From Nonomuraea terrae (lineage in GTDB: Bacteria; Actinomycetota; Actinomycetes; Streptosporangiales; Streptosporangiaceae), in contig NZ_SMKQ01000020.1 in NCBI RefSeq assembly GCF_004348995.1, positions 1-64,000 of the forward strand: a stretch of 64,000 nucleotides of DNA, given 5' to 3'. The position numbers and the translations under genes were made by a program. Positions 25,371 through 34,256 of this stretch are shown in pieces (within the stretch, counting starts at the first letter, position 1; each line of letters begins with the position of its first letter). A model generated the notes under the pieces. It saw nothing but the letters and a program-made list of their open reading frames with translations, made no database searches and had not been told where the DNA came from.

Positions 25371-25397
25371 CCGACTATACACTCAATGAATAGTCGG
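25371..25397 (-). promoter_or_regulatory. PadR operator overlapping a leaderless promoter
   Basis: Perfect 8-bp arms (CCGACTAT at 25371-25378 and ATAGTCGG at 25390-25397) are separated by 11 bp. On the minus strand a TATAGT -10 with a TTGCCC -35 16 bp upstream lies across it, and the -10 ends 6 bases before the PadR ATG. Confidence 0.65.
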
Positions 25398-25491
25398 GCA
25401 ACCGTCACGAGCATCACCACGTTGAGCCCGGCGTGCCGGTCCGGCAAAGAGCGGAGGTTCGCCCCTTGTGTGCGGGTCCTAGGGTGGCCGG

Positions 25492-25965
25492 GTGGACATC
25501 ATCGAGACCCCGCTGCTCACCCTCGTCCCCCTGCGTCCTGAGCACGCTGACGAGATGGCCGAGGTGCTGTCGGACCCCGCCCTGCACACGTTCACGGGCG
25601 GGGCCCCGCTCACCGCGCCGGAGCTGCGGGCCCGCTACGAGCGACTGGTCGCCGGGCCGCCCGGCTGGCGCAACTGGGTGATCCGGGTGCGCGCGGAGGA
25701 CCGGCTGGCCGGATATGTGCAGGCCACGATCGATGATCGTACCGCCGAGGTGGCCTGGGTCGTCGGGACGCCGTGGCAGGGGCGCGGGCTGGCCACCGCC
25801 GCCGCCAAGGCCCTGGTCGAACGGCTCATGGACGAGGGGATCGGCACGGTCGTCGCCCACATCCACCCCTCCCACGCCGCCTCGGCGGGCGTCGCCGCGG
25901 CGGCCGGCCTGCGTCGCACGGACCGGTGGCAGGACGGCGAGGTGCGCTGGGAACGCACGACCTGA
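25492..25965 (+). CDS. GNAT family N-acetyltransferase
   Basis: This 157-aa protein has a GTG start. The acetyl-CoA-binding motif A reads AWVVGTPWQGRGLATAAAKALVERLM, with Q/RxxGxG/A present. The N-terminal half TPLLTLVPLRPEHADEMAEVLSDPALH is typical of the RimJ/RimL-like subgroup that acetylates small amines or protein N-termini. The C-terminal beta-bulge region ends RRTDRWQDGEVRWERT. It is divergent from the PadR operon, 124 bp between starts. The substrate is unknown. Confidence 0.87.
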   Translation: MDIIETPLLTLVPLRPEHADEMAEVLSDPALHTFTGGAPLTAPELRARYERLVAGPPGWRNWVIRVRAEDRLAGYVQATIDDRTAEVAWVVGTPWQGRGLATAAAKALVERLMDEGIGTVVAHIHPSHAASAGVAAAAGLRRTDRWQDGEVRWERTT

Positions 25966-26026
25966 CCGGTTGTAACGGGAAAAGTCGCTATATGGGAGTG
26001 CCGGGCGCACGGTAGCCTCCTGGCCT

Positions 26027-26476
26027 GTGACCACGCACGATCATCTCGCCGCCGTCGACGACCTGGTGGCGCTGCCGTTCCCGGAGGAGAGCCGTCTCGA
26101 GGACGACCTCTCCAGCGGGCCGGGCCACCACCTGCGCGTCCTGGAGGCCAGCCGGGACTTCTGGGACGCCGACCTGGACGTCGTCGAGGAGGCCTACGAG
26201 GAGATCGAGACCTCTCTCCGCGGCCTGGCCGCCGCCCTCTCGGCCCGCTGGGGCGACCCCCGGCCCGTCGACCTGGGGCCGTACCTGGAGGGTGAGGGGC
26301 CGGAGCCGATGTCGGCGCTGTCCATGGTGGCCGGCTCGATGCTGGTGTGGCAGCGACCGGGCACGGACAGGTGGCTGGCCCTGGCGATCGGCCAGGCCGA
26401 CCGCGAGTTCCCCGTCGAGCTCATCGCCGCGGTCGGCACCACCCCTCTGACCACCCCGCCCACCGGCCCAGCCTGA
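26027..26476 (+). CDS. Small protein of unknown function (149 aa)
   Basis: The GTG at 26027 gives an acidic soluble protein (MTTHDHLAAVDDLVALPFPE) with an alpha-beta pattern. Recognisable stretches such as SMVAGSMLVWQRPGTDRWLALAIGQADREFPVELIAAV look like an immunity- or SUKH-like small domain, but I cannot assign a family. There is no signal or membrane segment. It is followed immediately by a degraded DUF4253 gene on the same strand, so the two may once have formed a pair. Confidence 0.6.
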   Translation: MTTHDHLAAVDDLVALPFPEESRLEDDLSSGPGHHLRVLEASRDFWDADLDVVEEAYEEIETSLRGLAAALSARWGDPRPVDLGPYLEGEGPEPMSALSMVAGSMLVWQRPGTDRWLALAIGQADREFPVELIAAVGTTPLTTPPTGPA

Positions 26477-26790
26477 CCACGGCCGGCCGAGCAGCCGCCG
26501 CTCTCGGCCGTGCTCACCGGCGATACGGGCCGCCCTTGGTGGGTTACGGCGGCGGGCGCGGCCTGGGCGGCTGGGAGGACCGCTTCGGCGTGCGCGTGGT
26601 CGCGGTCGGCGCCGACACGCTGCACCTCAGCGTCGCGGCCCCACCGGCGACCCCTGAGCACGCGTCGCGGGTGACGGCCGAACGCTTCACCCTTCCGCGC
26701 GGACACCCTCCAGCAGGGCGCCGCCTCCACGCTCAAGGAGTACGCCAAGACTCTCGCGGGCGTGAACACGTGGTCGTTCTGGTGGATTGA
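26477..26790 (+). pseudogene. DUF4253 protein remnant (frameshifted, 5'-truncated)
   Basis: One frame reads GWEDRFGVRVVAVGADTLHLSVAAPPATPEHASRVTAERF, a good match to the DUF4253 C-terminal domain. After about 26700 the match jumps to another frame, DTLQQGAASTLKEYAKTLAG followed by VNTWSFWWID, which is the usual end of that domain. The stretch expected in between (FCPDN-type) is missing. The N-terminal two thirds are also absent and no ribosome binding site is visible. This is therefore a decaying gene rather than an active one. Confidence 0.6.
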
Positions 26791-27198
26791 TCACCCGCCC
26801 GGCCGGAATCGGGTCGCCAGCCACGCGGCCACCGGGTACGCGATCACACCACTGCACAGCAGCAGTGCGAGCCGGGTGACGAACGGCGACTCCAGCGCGA
26901 CCCACCACGTCACGATCAGCACAGGCACGGCCAGCAGGGCGACCGGCCAAGCCGGGCGGACCCCCACGCAACGCAGCAGCGGCCAGGCGAGGACGACCGC
27001 GACCCAGCGCCCGGCATCCCAGACCAGCTCCATCGCCGCCGCCAACTGGCCCAGGCATCCGGTGTAGTGGCCGCAGTACCGGTCCTCGGGATACAGCCGC
27101 GCCGTCACGAACGCCGCGACCACCAGGAGGGTCGCCAGAGCCAGCCCCGCCAGACCCGCCGCGAAGAGCCGCCGGCCGCCCTGCGTGGAATCACCCAT
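26791..27198 (-). CDS. Small polytopic membrane protein of unknown function
   Basis: The ATG at 27198 (MGDSTQGGRRLFAAGLAGLA) gives 135 aa. Four hydrophobic segments are visible, with a Cys pair in an extracytoplasmic loop (YCGHYTGCLGQL) that might form a disulfide. The tail is basic (ATRFRPGG). No family was recognised. The gene is 58 bp from the catabolic cluster on the same strand but separated from it by the cluster's 3' end, so co-transcription is possible though not evident. Confidence 0.55.
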   Translation of the reverse strand: MGDSTQGGRRLFAAGLAGLALATLLVVAAFVTARLYPEDRYCGHYTGCLGQLAAAMELVWDAGRWVAVVLAWPLLRCVGVRPAWPVALLAVPVLIVTWWVALESPFVTRLALLLCSGVIAYPVAAWLATRFRPGG

Positions 27199-27256
27199 TC
27201 CCGCATGGTGACGCCCCGCCATACCAGGACGAACACGGCTTCGCATCGGTAAATGA

Positions 27257-28603
27257 TCAGGAAACGGCTCCGGCGCCCGGCAGGAAGCGGCCGGAGCGCA
27301 GGTCGAAGGGGCGGCCGTTCTCCGCGACGAGGGCACCACGCAGGTAGGTGCGGACGACCCGCCCGGTGACCTCGCGCCCGTGGTACGGCGTCCAGCCCGC
27401 CTTGGAGATCACGTCCTCGTTGCGCAGCGTACGGCGGGCCTGCGGGTCCACCAGGACGAGGTCGGCGTCCGCGCCCGCCGCCAGCCGGCCCTTGCGCGGC
27501 CACAGCCCGTAGATCCTGGCGGGCCGCTCGGCGTAGACGGCGGCCACGTCCTCGTACGCCAGGTGCCCGCGGGCGGCGGCGTCCAGCAGCAGGGCCATGG
27601 TGCTGTCCAGGCCCGGCAGGCCGAAGTGCACGTTCCAGATGTCACCGGCCCGCTTCTGCTCCAGCGTGGAGGGGGCGTGGTCGGTCGACATGTGGGTCAG
27701 CGTGCCCTCGCGCAGCAGCCGCCACATGTGCGCCTCGTCCTGCGCCGTCCTGGCCCGCGCCGGCGGGGTGAACTTGCGCAGCGCGCCCTCGCTGAGGGCC
27801 TCGTCCTCGCGCAGCAGGAAGTACTGCGGGCAGGACTCGGCGGACAGCTGCGCGCCGCGCGCCCGTTCGGCGGCCACGTACGAGGCGACCTCGGGGTGGC
27901 TGACATGCGCGACGACGGCCCGCGCCCCGGCGCGGCGGACCAGCAGCGCGGCGACCGCGGCGGCCACCAGCTCGGCGTCGCGGTTGCGCCAGTCGATCAG
28001 GATGCCGCCGTCGTCGCGGCCCTCCTCGCGCAGCAGCCGTTCGGCGTGCTCGGTCAGCGACTCGTCCTCGCAGTGCATCAGGCTGACCCCGCCGACGCGC
28101 GCGGAGGCCGACAAATGCGCCTTCAGCGCCGCCGCGTCGTGGCCGGGCACGCCGTGCGTGGTGCAAGTGAACAGCTTGAAGAACGTCACGCCCGCCGCCC
28201 ACAGGCCGGGCAGCTCGCCGGTCTCGCCCGGCCAGGCGTGCGCGGCCAGCCCGTAGTCGACCGACGACCGGCCCTCAAGGTAGCGTCGCTTCTCCTCCAG
28301 GTCGGCCGCCGTACGCACCGGTCGGCCGTGGGCGTGCTCGACGATCGTGGTGACGCCCGAGGCCGCGGCGGCGGCGGTGCCGGTCGGGAAGTCCTCGCGC
28401 TCGGTGCTGCCGGGGTCCATCAGGTGGACGTGGGTGTCCACGCCGCCGGGCAGCACCAGCAGGCCGGAGGCGTCCACGACCTCCGCGGCGGCCGGACGGC
28501 CGGGGCCGACGTGGCCGATCACGCCGTCCTGGACGGCGACGTTCGCCCGCCGCCGTCCTTCGGGGGTCACCACGGTGCCGCCCTCGATGAGCAGGTCGAT
28601 CAT
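27257..28603 (-). CDS. Cyclic amidohydrolase (dihydroorotase / allantoinase / hydantoinase-like)
   Basis: This 448-aa protein starts MIDLLIEGGTVVTPEGRRRA. Metal-site residues are all present: H58/H60 in GVDTHVHLMDPG, the carboxylatable K143 in VTFFKLFTCTTHG, H177 in SLMHCEDES, a later His in AHVSHPE, and Asp in STDHAPSTLEQK. Such enzymes open cyclic amides or imides (hydantoins, dihydropyrimidines, allantoin). The ATG overlaps the aldehyde dehydrogenase stop by 4 bp, so it is coupled to the upstream catabolic genes. It is the last gene of the cluster. Ring opening or closure of a nitrogenous intermediate is the inferred role. Confidence 0.87.
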   Translation of the reverse strand: MIDLLIEGGTVVTPEGRRRANVAVQDGVIGHVGPGRPAAAEVVDASGLLVLPGGVDTHVHLMDPGSTEREDFPTGTAAAAASGVTTIVEHAHGRPVRTAADLEEKRRYLEGRSSVDYGLAAHAWPGETGELPGLWAAGVTFFKLFTCTTHGVPGHDAAALKAHLSASARVGGVSLMHCEDESLTEHAERLLREEGRDDGGILIDWRNRDAELVAAAVAALLVRRAGARAVVAHVSHPEVASYVAAERARGAQLSAESCPQYFLLREDEALSEGALRKFTPPARARTAQDEAHMWRLLREGTLTHMSTDHAPSTLEQKRAGDIWNVHFGLPGLDSTMALLLDAAARGHLAYEDVAAVYAERPARIYGLWPRKGRLAAGADADLVLVDPQARRTLRNEDVISKAGWTPYHGREVTGRVVRTYLRGALVAENGRPFDLRSGRFLPGAGAVS

Positions 28604-30084
28604 GAGTACCTGAGTTCCTCTGTGCCGGCGAACCAGTCGAACGGCTGGTCCGCAGTGTTGACGATCATGCTCTGGGCGCGGGTGTACGAGCGGTAGGCGT
28701 CCAGGCCGTTCTCCGAGCCGATGCCGCTGTCCTTGGTGCCGCCCCACGGCGAGGCCGGGTCGATGCGGTGGTGGTCGTTGATCCACACGATGCCGATGTC
28801 CAGCCGTTCGGTGACCCGCAGCGCGCGGGCCACGTCGCGGGTCCACACCGAGGCGGCCAGCCCGAACGGCGAGTCGTTCGCCTTGGCCACCGCGTCGTCC
28901 TCGTCGTCGAACGGCGTGGCCACGACGACCGGGCCGAAGACCTCGTCGTACCAGATGTCGCAGTCGGGAGTGACGTCCGCGAGCACGGTCGGCTCGTAGA
29001 ACCAGCCGGGACCGTCGGGCGCGCGCCCGCCGCACAGGACCGTCGCGCCCTGGGCGCGGGCCTGGTCGACCGCCTCGGCGACCTTGGCCCGCTGTGCCCG
29101 CGAGACGAGCGGCCCGATCTGCGTCGCGGGGTCGAGCGGGTCGCCGAGGCGCAGCGCCCCGGTCCGCTCGGCGAGCGCGGCGATGATCTCGTCGTAGCGG
29201 TCGCGGTGCACCAGCAGCCGGGCGCCCTGCACGCACGTCTGCCCGGTGGCGATGAACGACGCGAATAGCGCGCCGGCCACCGCCTGCTCCGGGTCGGCGT
29301 CGGGGAAGACGACGACCGGCGCCTTGCCGCCCAGCTCGGCGGTGACCGGGATCAGCGCACGGCCGGCGTTCGCGGCGATCACCCGGCCGGTCTCCGTGCC
29401 GCCGGTGATGTCGAGCTTGTGCAGGCCGCGGTGCTCCGACAGCGCACGGCCGGTGGTGGCGCCGAGGCCTGTCACCACGTTGACGACTCCGGCGGGCACG
29501 CCCGCCTCCTCCAGCAGCACCGCGAGCTCACGCGGCACGACGGGCCCCAGCTCGCTCGGTTTGATCACCAGTGAGTTGCCCGCGGCGAGCGCTGCCGAGA
29601 GCTTCTTCATGGTGATGAGCAGCGGGTGGTTCCACGGCGTGATCAGGCCGGCCACGCCGAGCGGGTGTCGGCGCACCACGTTCAGGTAACCGGGGCCGAA
29701 GTCGGGCACGCTGCCCTCGGCGGTCTGCGCGACCGCGCCGAAGTACTCCAGCCACTCCGGCAGCCGGGCCAGCTGCGCCCGCATCTCCCGGACAGGGCGG
29801 CCGATCTGCAGCGTCTCCAGCCGGGCGTAGTCGGCGACGCGCCCGGCCAGCAGCTCCGCCGCCCGGTTCAGCACGCGGGCGCGGTGCCGGACCGGCATGC
29901 CGCGCCAGCGCCCGTCGTCGAACGCCTGCCTCGCCGCGCTCACCGCAGCGTCCACGTCGGCGGGCGTGGCGTGCGCGACCTCGTACAGCAGGTCGCCGGT
30001 GGCGGGGTTGCGCACCTCGAACGTGCCGCCGTCGGCCGCCTGGCGGTCCTCGCCGCCGATGCGCAGCGGCACCAGGTCACTCAT
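28600..30084 (-). CDS. NAD(P)-dependent aldehyde dehydrogenase
   Basis: This 494-aa protein has conserved catalytic residues: N152 in TPWNHPL, E250 in TAELGGKAP, and C284 in GQTCVQGAR, plus the coenzyme motif ITGGTETGR. It resembles the betaine aldehyde / 2-hydroxymuconic semialdehyde dehydrogenase group (ALDH family). It oxidises an aldehyde or semialdehyde intermediate to the acid. Both ends overlap neighbouring genes (8 bp with the upstream amidohydrolase, 4 bp with the downstream one), so it sits inside a tightly coupled operon. Confidence 0.92.
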   Translation of the reverse strand: MSDLVPLRIGGEDRQAADGGTFEVRNPATGDLLYEVAHATPADVDAAVSAARQAFDDGRWRGMPVRHRARVLNRAAELLAGRVADYARLETLQIGRPVREMRAQLARLPEWLEYFGAVAQTAEGSVPDFGPGYLNVVRRHPLGVAGLITPWNHPLLITMKKLSAALAAGNSLVIKPSELGPVVPRELAVLLEEAGVPAGVVNVVTGLGATTGRALSEHRGLHKLDITGGTETGRVIAANAGRALIPVTAELGGKAPVVVFPDADPEQAVAGALFASFIATGQTCVQGARLLVHRDRYDEIIAALAERTGALRLGDPLDPATQIGPLVSRAQRAKVAEAVDQARAQGATVLCGGRAPDGPGWFYEPTVLADVTPDCDIWYDEVFGPVVVATPFDDEDDAVAKANDSPFGLAASVWTRDVARALRVTERLDIGIVWINDHHRIDPASPWGGTKDSGIGSENGLDAYRSYTRAQSMIVNTADQPFDWFAGTEELRYS

Positions 30085-31039
30085 CGGGATCCTCCTTCAG
30101 CGCGTAGAGCCGTTCGGCGTTGCGGTGGGCGATGTCGGGGTGTGCCACCTCCAGGGGGCCGCCGCCCATGTCGAACGGCATGTCGGTGCCGTACATGACG
30201 CGGTCCGCGCCCACCAGGTCGATCAGCCAGCCGGTCGCCGCGCTGCTGTGGGTCAGCGTGTCGTAGTGGAAGCGCCGCAGGTAGGCGCTGGGCTGTTCAC
30301 GGCACCCCTGGGTCTCGGGCCTGACCCGCCGCCCGTGGTCGAGCCGCCCGATCTGGTACGGCAGATGCCCGCCGCCGTGCACCAGCACCAGGTCGAGCTC
30401 GGGCAGCGCGTCGAGCGTGCCGGAGAAGATCAGCCGGGACGCGCACAGCGCCGTCTGCCACGGGTTGCCCTGCAGGTTCGTCAGGTAGTAGTCGTCCAGC
30501 CCTGGCGTGGAGCCGACGTAGTAGGGGTGGATGGTGAGCGGCAGCCGCAGCTCCTGGGCGGCGGCGAGCACCGGCCGCAGCGCGGCGTCGTCGAGCGGTG
30601 TGCCCTCGACGTGCGGGCCGATCTGCGCGCCGCGCAGGCCCAGGGTGGCGCAGCGGCGCAGCTCGGCCACGGCGGCGCCGGGGTCGCTCATCGGCAGCGT
30701 GGCCAGACCGGCGAACCGCTCGGGCGCCTGAGCGACCATGCCGGCCACGGCGTCGTTGACCGCGCGCGCCGCGTCCACCCCTTCGTCGCTCCAGTAGAGG
30801 AACAGCGGCGGCGCGGGCGACAGCACGGCGAGGTCGATGCCCAGGGCGTCCATGTCCGCCAGGCGCGCCTCGACGTCGTGGAACGACGCGGACAGCGGAT
30901 AGCGGTAGCCCTGCCGGTGGACGACCCACTCGGCGCCGTCCACCCGTTCGGTGCGGATTCCGTCGGGAGCGTCGCCCGCCCTGGCGGCGGTGACGAGGGC
31001 GGGTGGGAAGACGTGCGCGTGGACGTCGATCGTTCTCAT
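30077..31039 (-). CDS. Amidohydrolase-2 family (ACMSD-like) metal-dependent hydrolase or decarboxylase
   Basis: This 320-aa protein starts MRTIDVHAHVFPPALV with metal ligands H7 and H9. Further ligands appear in LTIHPYYVG and VLVHGGGHLPYQIGRLDHG, and the Asp in YGTDMPFDMGG. This is the pattern of the 2-amino-3-carboxymuconate-6-semialdehyde decarboxylase / gamma-resorcylate decarboxylase branch, which acts on ring-cleavage products and aromatic acids. It overlaps both neighbours by a few bases. A non-oxidative decarboxylation or hydrolysis step is the likely role, but the substrate cannot be read from the sequence. Confidence 0.88.
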   Translation of the reverse strand: MRTIDVHAHVFPPALVTAARAGDAPDGIRTERVDGAEWVVHRQGYRYPLSASFHDVEARLADMDALGIDLAVLSPAPPLFLYWSDEGVDAARAVNDAVAGMVAQAPERFAGLATLPMSDPGAAVAELRRCATLGLRGAQIGPHVEGTPLDDAALRPVLAAAQELRLPLTIHPYYVGSTPGLDDYYLTNLQGNPWQTALCASRLIFSGTLDALPELDLVLVHGGGHLPYQIGRLDHGRRVRPETQGCREQPSAYLRRFHYDTLTHSSAATGWLIDLVGADRVMYGTDMPFDMGGGPLEVAHPDIAHRNAERLYALKEDPDE

Positions 31040-31647
31040 AGGGCGGCGAGTACCTCCTCGGTCGTGGCGACCCAGCCGAACGCCTGGCGGATCACCCGCA
31101 GCGCGGCGTCGTGCAGAGCCGGGTCCATCGTGTCGACGCACTCCTCGACCACCACCGGCGCATAGTCGCGGGAGTTGGCCGCGACGGTGGTGGCCAGCAC
31201 GCAGCTGTTGGTGTTGACCCCGGTGAGCAGCAGCGTCTTCGCGCCCAGCGCGCGCAGCGCGTGGTCGAGGTCGGTGGCCGCGAAGCAGTCGTAGCGTTTC
31301 TTGGTGTCGACGACCAGGTCGTACGCGGGGTCGTACACCTCCGGCATCAGCCCCAGGGCGGGCACCTGGTGGCGCAGGACGTTCGCCCGCGTCGCGTCGG
31401 TGCCGGCCACGGCCGCCCACCACGGGTTCGTGGCGATCTCCGCCACCGACCGGTAGGAGGTGACGACGTGCACGACCGGCACTCCCCTGCTCCTGACCGC
31501 GGCCAGCAGCCGCGCGTTGGCCTTCGTGACCCGCTCGGCCGTCGCCGCGGGCAGCGGCATGGTGGCCACCTCGGGGTCGAGGTGGCCGCGGTGCAGGTCG
31601 ATGGTGACGACGGCGGTGCTGCCGCGGTCGAGTACGGGCAGGCTCAT
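31036..31647 (-). CDS. Isochorismatase-like cysteine hydrolase (amidase type)
   Basis: This 203-aa protein has the cysteine hydrolase triad: D17 in VVTIDLHRGHLD, Lys in VDTKKRYDCF (116-117) and C149 in TGVNTNSCVLATTVAANS. Relatives include nicotinamidase, N-carbamoylsarcosine amidase and maleamate amidase, which release ammonia from linear amides. It overlaps the ACMSD-like gene by 4 bp (ATGA) and the alpha/beta hydrolase gene upstream by 4 bp, so it is translationally coupled. An amide-hydrolysing step in the cluster's pathway is inferred. Confidence 0.9.
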   Translation of the reverse strand: MSLPVLDRGSTAVVTIDLHRGHLDPEVATMPLPAATAERVTKANARLLAAVRSRGVPVVHVVTSYRSVAEIATNPWWAAVAGTDATRANVLRHQVPALGLMPEVYDPAYDLVVDTKKRYDCFAATDLDHALRALGAKTLLLTGVNTNSCVLATTVAANSRDYAPVVVEECVDTMDPALHDAALRVIRQAFGWVATTEEVLAAL

Positions 31648-32891
31648 CGGGCGCTCTCCTTCGGGTGCGGGCGGCGCTCGATCCGGCCGGTGGGCAGCAC
31701 GTAGTCGACGTGGTCCGCGGCGGGCAGGCCCTTGGTCCGGTCGAGCAGCCAGTCCGCCGCGTACGTCACCCAGTTCGGCCCGAGCGCCACCGACGGGGTG
31801 GGCAGCGAGAGGGCGTGCCGGCCCTGCTGGTAGACCAGCATCGGCGCGGGCGCGGGTGAGCGGCGGGCCAGGTCGTAGCTGTGCTCCATGGGCGACAGCT
31901 CGTCCTCGTCGCCGGCGACGACCAGCCACGGCACGCTCATGTTCGGCATCAGCGGGCGCAGGTCGATCTCCTGCGCCATCCGGTCGAACGCCTCCTCGTC
32001 GTGCTCCAGCCCCGACATCCACATGTAGCGGGCCTTGAAGCTGGGCGAGCCCATCTCGAAGATCATGTGGCAGCCGGGCTCGTGGCACACCAGCCCGACC
32101 GCCGCGCCGCGCAGCCCGGGCTGGGTGGCGGCGATCTGCGACATCCAGTACGAGCCGAACGACAGCCCGAAGCCGACGATCCGGTCGTCGTCCACCTCGG
32201 CCCGGTCGCGGCACCACGCCATGATCTTCTCGCCGGCCTCGATCCACGCGGTCGGCGTGAACTTCACCCCGCGGATCGGCGCCTCGCCCTGCCCCGGGCC
32301 GTCGAAGGCGAGGACGGCGAAGCCGCGCTGGAGGAACTTGTCGCCGTAGAGGTTGACGTTCAGCTCCTTGGCCGCGTCCATGCCGCCGCAGGAGATGACG
32401 GTGGGCAGCGGACCCCCGACGTATCCGGGCGGCAGGTGGAACCAGGCCGGGATGTACGACTCGCCGAACGGGATCTCGACCCGCTCCACCCGGTGGTCGG
32501 CGAGCCGGCCGTAGGCGGCGTAGCAGGCGTTCTTGCGGTCGTCCAGCTCGACGAGTGCCGGGGTGTCCTCCCAGACGGGCCATTCGGCGGTGGCGTACAG
32601 CAGGGCGGCGTGGAAGTAGTGCTCGCGGGCGGTGACGTCGCGGCCGTCGCGTTCGGCCTCCTCCGCGAGGCGGTGGCGCCGTTCGGCCAGCTCGGTGAAG
32701 ACCGGCGTCATGTCGGCGAACTTGTGGATGCGCGACTGCGCGACCTGGAAGTCGGCGGTCGCGTCCACCCCCATCGGCCGCAGCGTGTACGCCACCCGCG
32801 GCTGGTCCCACTCGAGGCCGTCGGTGCGCAGGATCGAGTCGATCAGCCAGCGCTGCTCGTGCCAGCGCTTCGGCCCGGACTTCTTGACCAT
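31644..32891 (-). CDS. Alpha/beta hydrolase, 2,6-dihydroxypseudooxynicotine hydrolase-like
   Basis: This 415-aa protein has an N-terminal helical cap of about 135 residues before the alpha/beta core. The triad is visible: nucleophile S244 in GFGLSFGSYWMSQ, Asp at 328-330 in VVAGDEDELSP and H359 in QQGRHALSLP. The block VISCGGMDAAKELN ... AVLAFDGPGQGEAP is characteristic of the group containing the C-C bond hydrolase of nicotine breakdown in Arthrobacter. The start codon shares one base with the stop of the MFS gene (TGATG). C-C or ester cleavage of a ring-derived intermediate is inferred. Confidence 0.85.
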   Translation of the reverse strand: MVKKSGPKRWHEQRWLIDSILRTDGLEWDQPRVAYTLRPMGVDATADFQVAQSRIHKFADMTPVFTELAERRHRLAEEAERDGRDVTAREHYFHAALLYATAEWPVWEDTPALVELDDRKNACYAAYGRLADHRVERVEIPFGESYIPAWFHLPPGYVGGPLPTVISCGGMDAAKELNVNLYGDKFLQRGFAVLAFDGPGQGEAPIRGVKFTPTAWIEAGEKIMAWCRDRAEVDDDRIVGFGLSFGSYWMSQIAATQPGLRGAAVGLVCHEPGCHMIFEMGSPSFKARYMWMSGLEHDEEAFDRMAQEIDLRPLMPNMSVPWLVVAGDEDELSPMEHSYDLARRSPAPAPMLVYQQGRHALSLPTPSVALGPNWVTYAADWLLDRTKGLPAADHVDYVLPTGRIERRPHPKESAR

Positions 32892-34159
32892 CAGTGAACC
32901 TCCACCCTGCGGGCGTTGCTGAACTGGGAGACGTCGACGAAGAGCAGCGCGACGACGCCGGCGAGCGGGAGCACGGCGAGCTGCCAGAGCCCGGCGCCGC
33001 CCCAGCCGGTCGACTCGACCAGCGCCGAGAACAGGTACCCGGCGATGGCCGCAGGGACGTAGAAGCTCGCGACGTAGAGGCCGGAGGCGCGGCCGATCAT
33101 GATCGGGCGCACGGCGCGCTGCATGGAGGAGTAGATGTTGACGAACAGGAAGCCGCTGGCGATGGCCCCCTCGGCGAACGACAGGAAGATCTGCCACCCG
33201 GCCGTGGTGGGCCCGTTGAACAGCAGGTAGCCGACCACGGAGCCGGCCAGCAGCGCGACGATCATCACGGTGCGCTGGTTCAGGCGGTCGCCGAGCCAGC
33301 CGGCGGGCAGGCCCGCCAGGGCGCCGATGCCGAACATGCTGACCGCCAGCCCCGCGTCGCCGGTCGACAGGCCGAGCTCCTCCTGCAGGTAGGTCGGGTA
33401 GAGGCCGAGGTAGCCGTACATCGCCAGGCCGACGACGACGGCCGTCACCGCGAGCAGCACGATGTTCTTGTTGAGCAGGGCGGCGGGCACGTGGTCGTAG
33501 CTGCGGGGCGTCGCCTCCCCGGGGCCGCCGTCGCGCTGCTCGGTGAACGTCTTCTTGATGGCCACCAGGATGAGCAGCGCGAAGCCGAAGCCGATCGCCC
33601 CGTAGACCCAGAACGGCGTGCGCCATTCGCCGGTGGCGGTCGTCATGTTGGCCCCGAGCAACGGGCCGAAGAAGCTGCCCAGGCCGTAGGCGAAGTTGAG
33701 GCTGCCGAGGGCGAGCGCGCGGTTGGCGAAGAAGTAGGCGCCGACGGCGGAGAAGAGGGCGGCGTTCTGCATCGCCTCGCCGACGCCGGACAGGGCGCGG
33801 TAGGCGAACATGTCGAAGAAGCCCACCGAAACCGCGGTCAGCACGGTGAACGCCGAGTAGATGACGATCCCGAGCAGCATGACCGCCTTGCGGGAGAGCC
33901 GGTCGAGCAGGTAGCCGGTCGGCACGCCCGCGAGGCCGATGCCGAGGGTGAAGATCGTGGCGAGCAGGCCGCCCTGGCCGAGGGAGAAGCCGAATTCCTC
34001 GCGGATGTGGGGGACCAGGACAGAGAAGACCTGCCGGTCCATGGCGTTGATGACGTAGGAGCCGGCCAGGACGATCAAGCTGACGATGGCGACCGACTTG
34101 GTCAGCCGTAGGGCGCCGCTCTGCCCCTCCTGTGGTTTCCGGGCTGTTGTTTCGGACAC
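32891..34159 (-). CDS. MFS permease, first gene of the catabolic operon
   Basis: This 422-aa protein has a GTG start and twelve hydrophobic segments. The cytoplasmic loop motif GYLLDRLSRKAVMLLG (after TM2) and its second-half counterpart GWLGDRLNQRTVMIVAL are both present. The central loop (TEQRDGGPGEATPRSYDHVP) separates the halves. It belongs to the metabolite/aromatic acid-type symporters rather than to drug efflux pumps by its loop patterns, though this is a judgement. As the promoter-proximal gene of the minus-strand operon it is probably the uptake system for the pathway's substrate. Confidence 0.88.
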   Translation of the reverse strand: MSETTARKPQEGQSGALRLTKSVAIVSLIVLAGSYVINAMDRQVFSVLVPHIREEFGFSLGQGGLLATIFTLGIGLAGVPTGYLLDRLSRKAVMLLGIVIYSAFTVLTAVSVGFFDMFAYRALSGVGEAMQNAALFSAVGAYFFANRALALGSLNFAYGLGSFFGPLLGANMTTATGEWRTPFWVYGAIGFGFALLILVAIKKTFTEQRDGGPGEATPRSYDHVPAALLNKNIVLLAVTAVVVGLAMYGYLGLYPTYLQEELGLSTGDAGLAVSMFGIGALAGLPAGWLGDRLNQRTVMIVALLAGSVVGYLLFNGPTTAGWQIFLSFAEGAIASGFLFVNIYSSMQRAVRPIMIGRASGLYVASFYVPAAIAGYLFSALVESTGWGGAGLWQLAVLPLAGVVALLFVDVSQFSNARRVEVH

Positions 34160-34201
34160 GTTACCTCGCCCTTCCTGAACACTTCCCCCCCGTGCTATTG
34201 A

Positions 34202-34232
34202 TGTTGCATCCTATAAAATGCATGATGCAACA
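34202..34232. promoter_or_regulatory. Palindromic operator in the divergent control region of the catabolic cluster
   Basis: Arms TGTTGCATC (34202-34210) and GATGCAACA (34224-34232) flank 13 AT-rich bases that contain a TATAAAAT -10-like element and ATGCAT. It sits between the MFS operon and the asparaginase-GntR operon. It fits a GntR/FCD binding site controlling both directions. Confidence 0.65.
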
Positions 34233-34256
34233 CGTCAAGACGAAGGAACCCGCAGA

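Noticed and set aside
26791-27339. Longer N-terminus for the small membrane protein (start at 27339)
   Set aside because: The added 47 residues are Pro/Arg/Ser-rich and unlike a protein start; the ATG at 27198 leads directly into the first hydrophobic segment.
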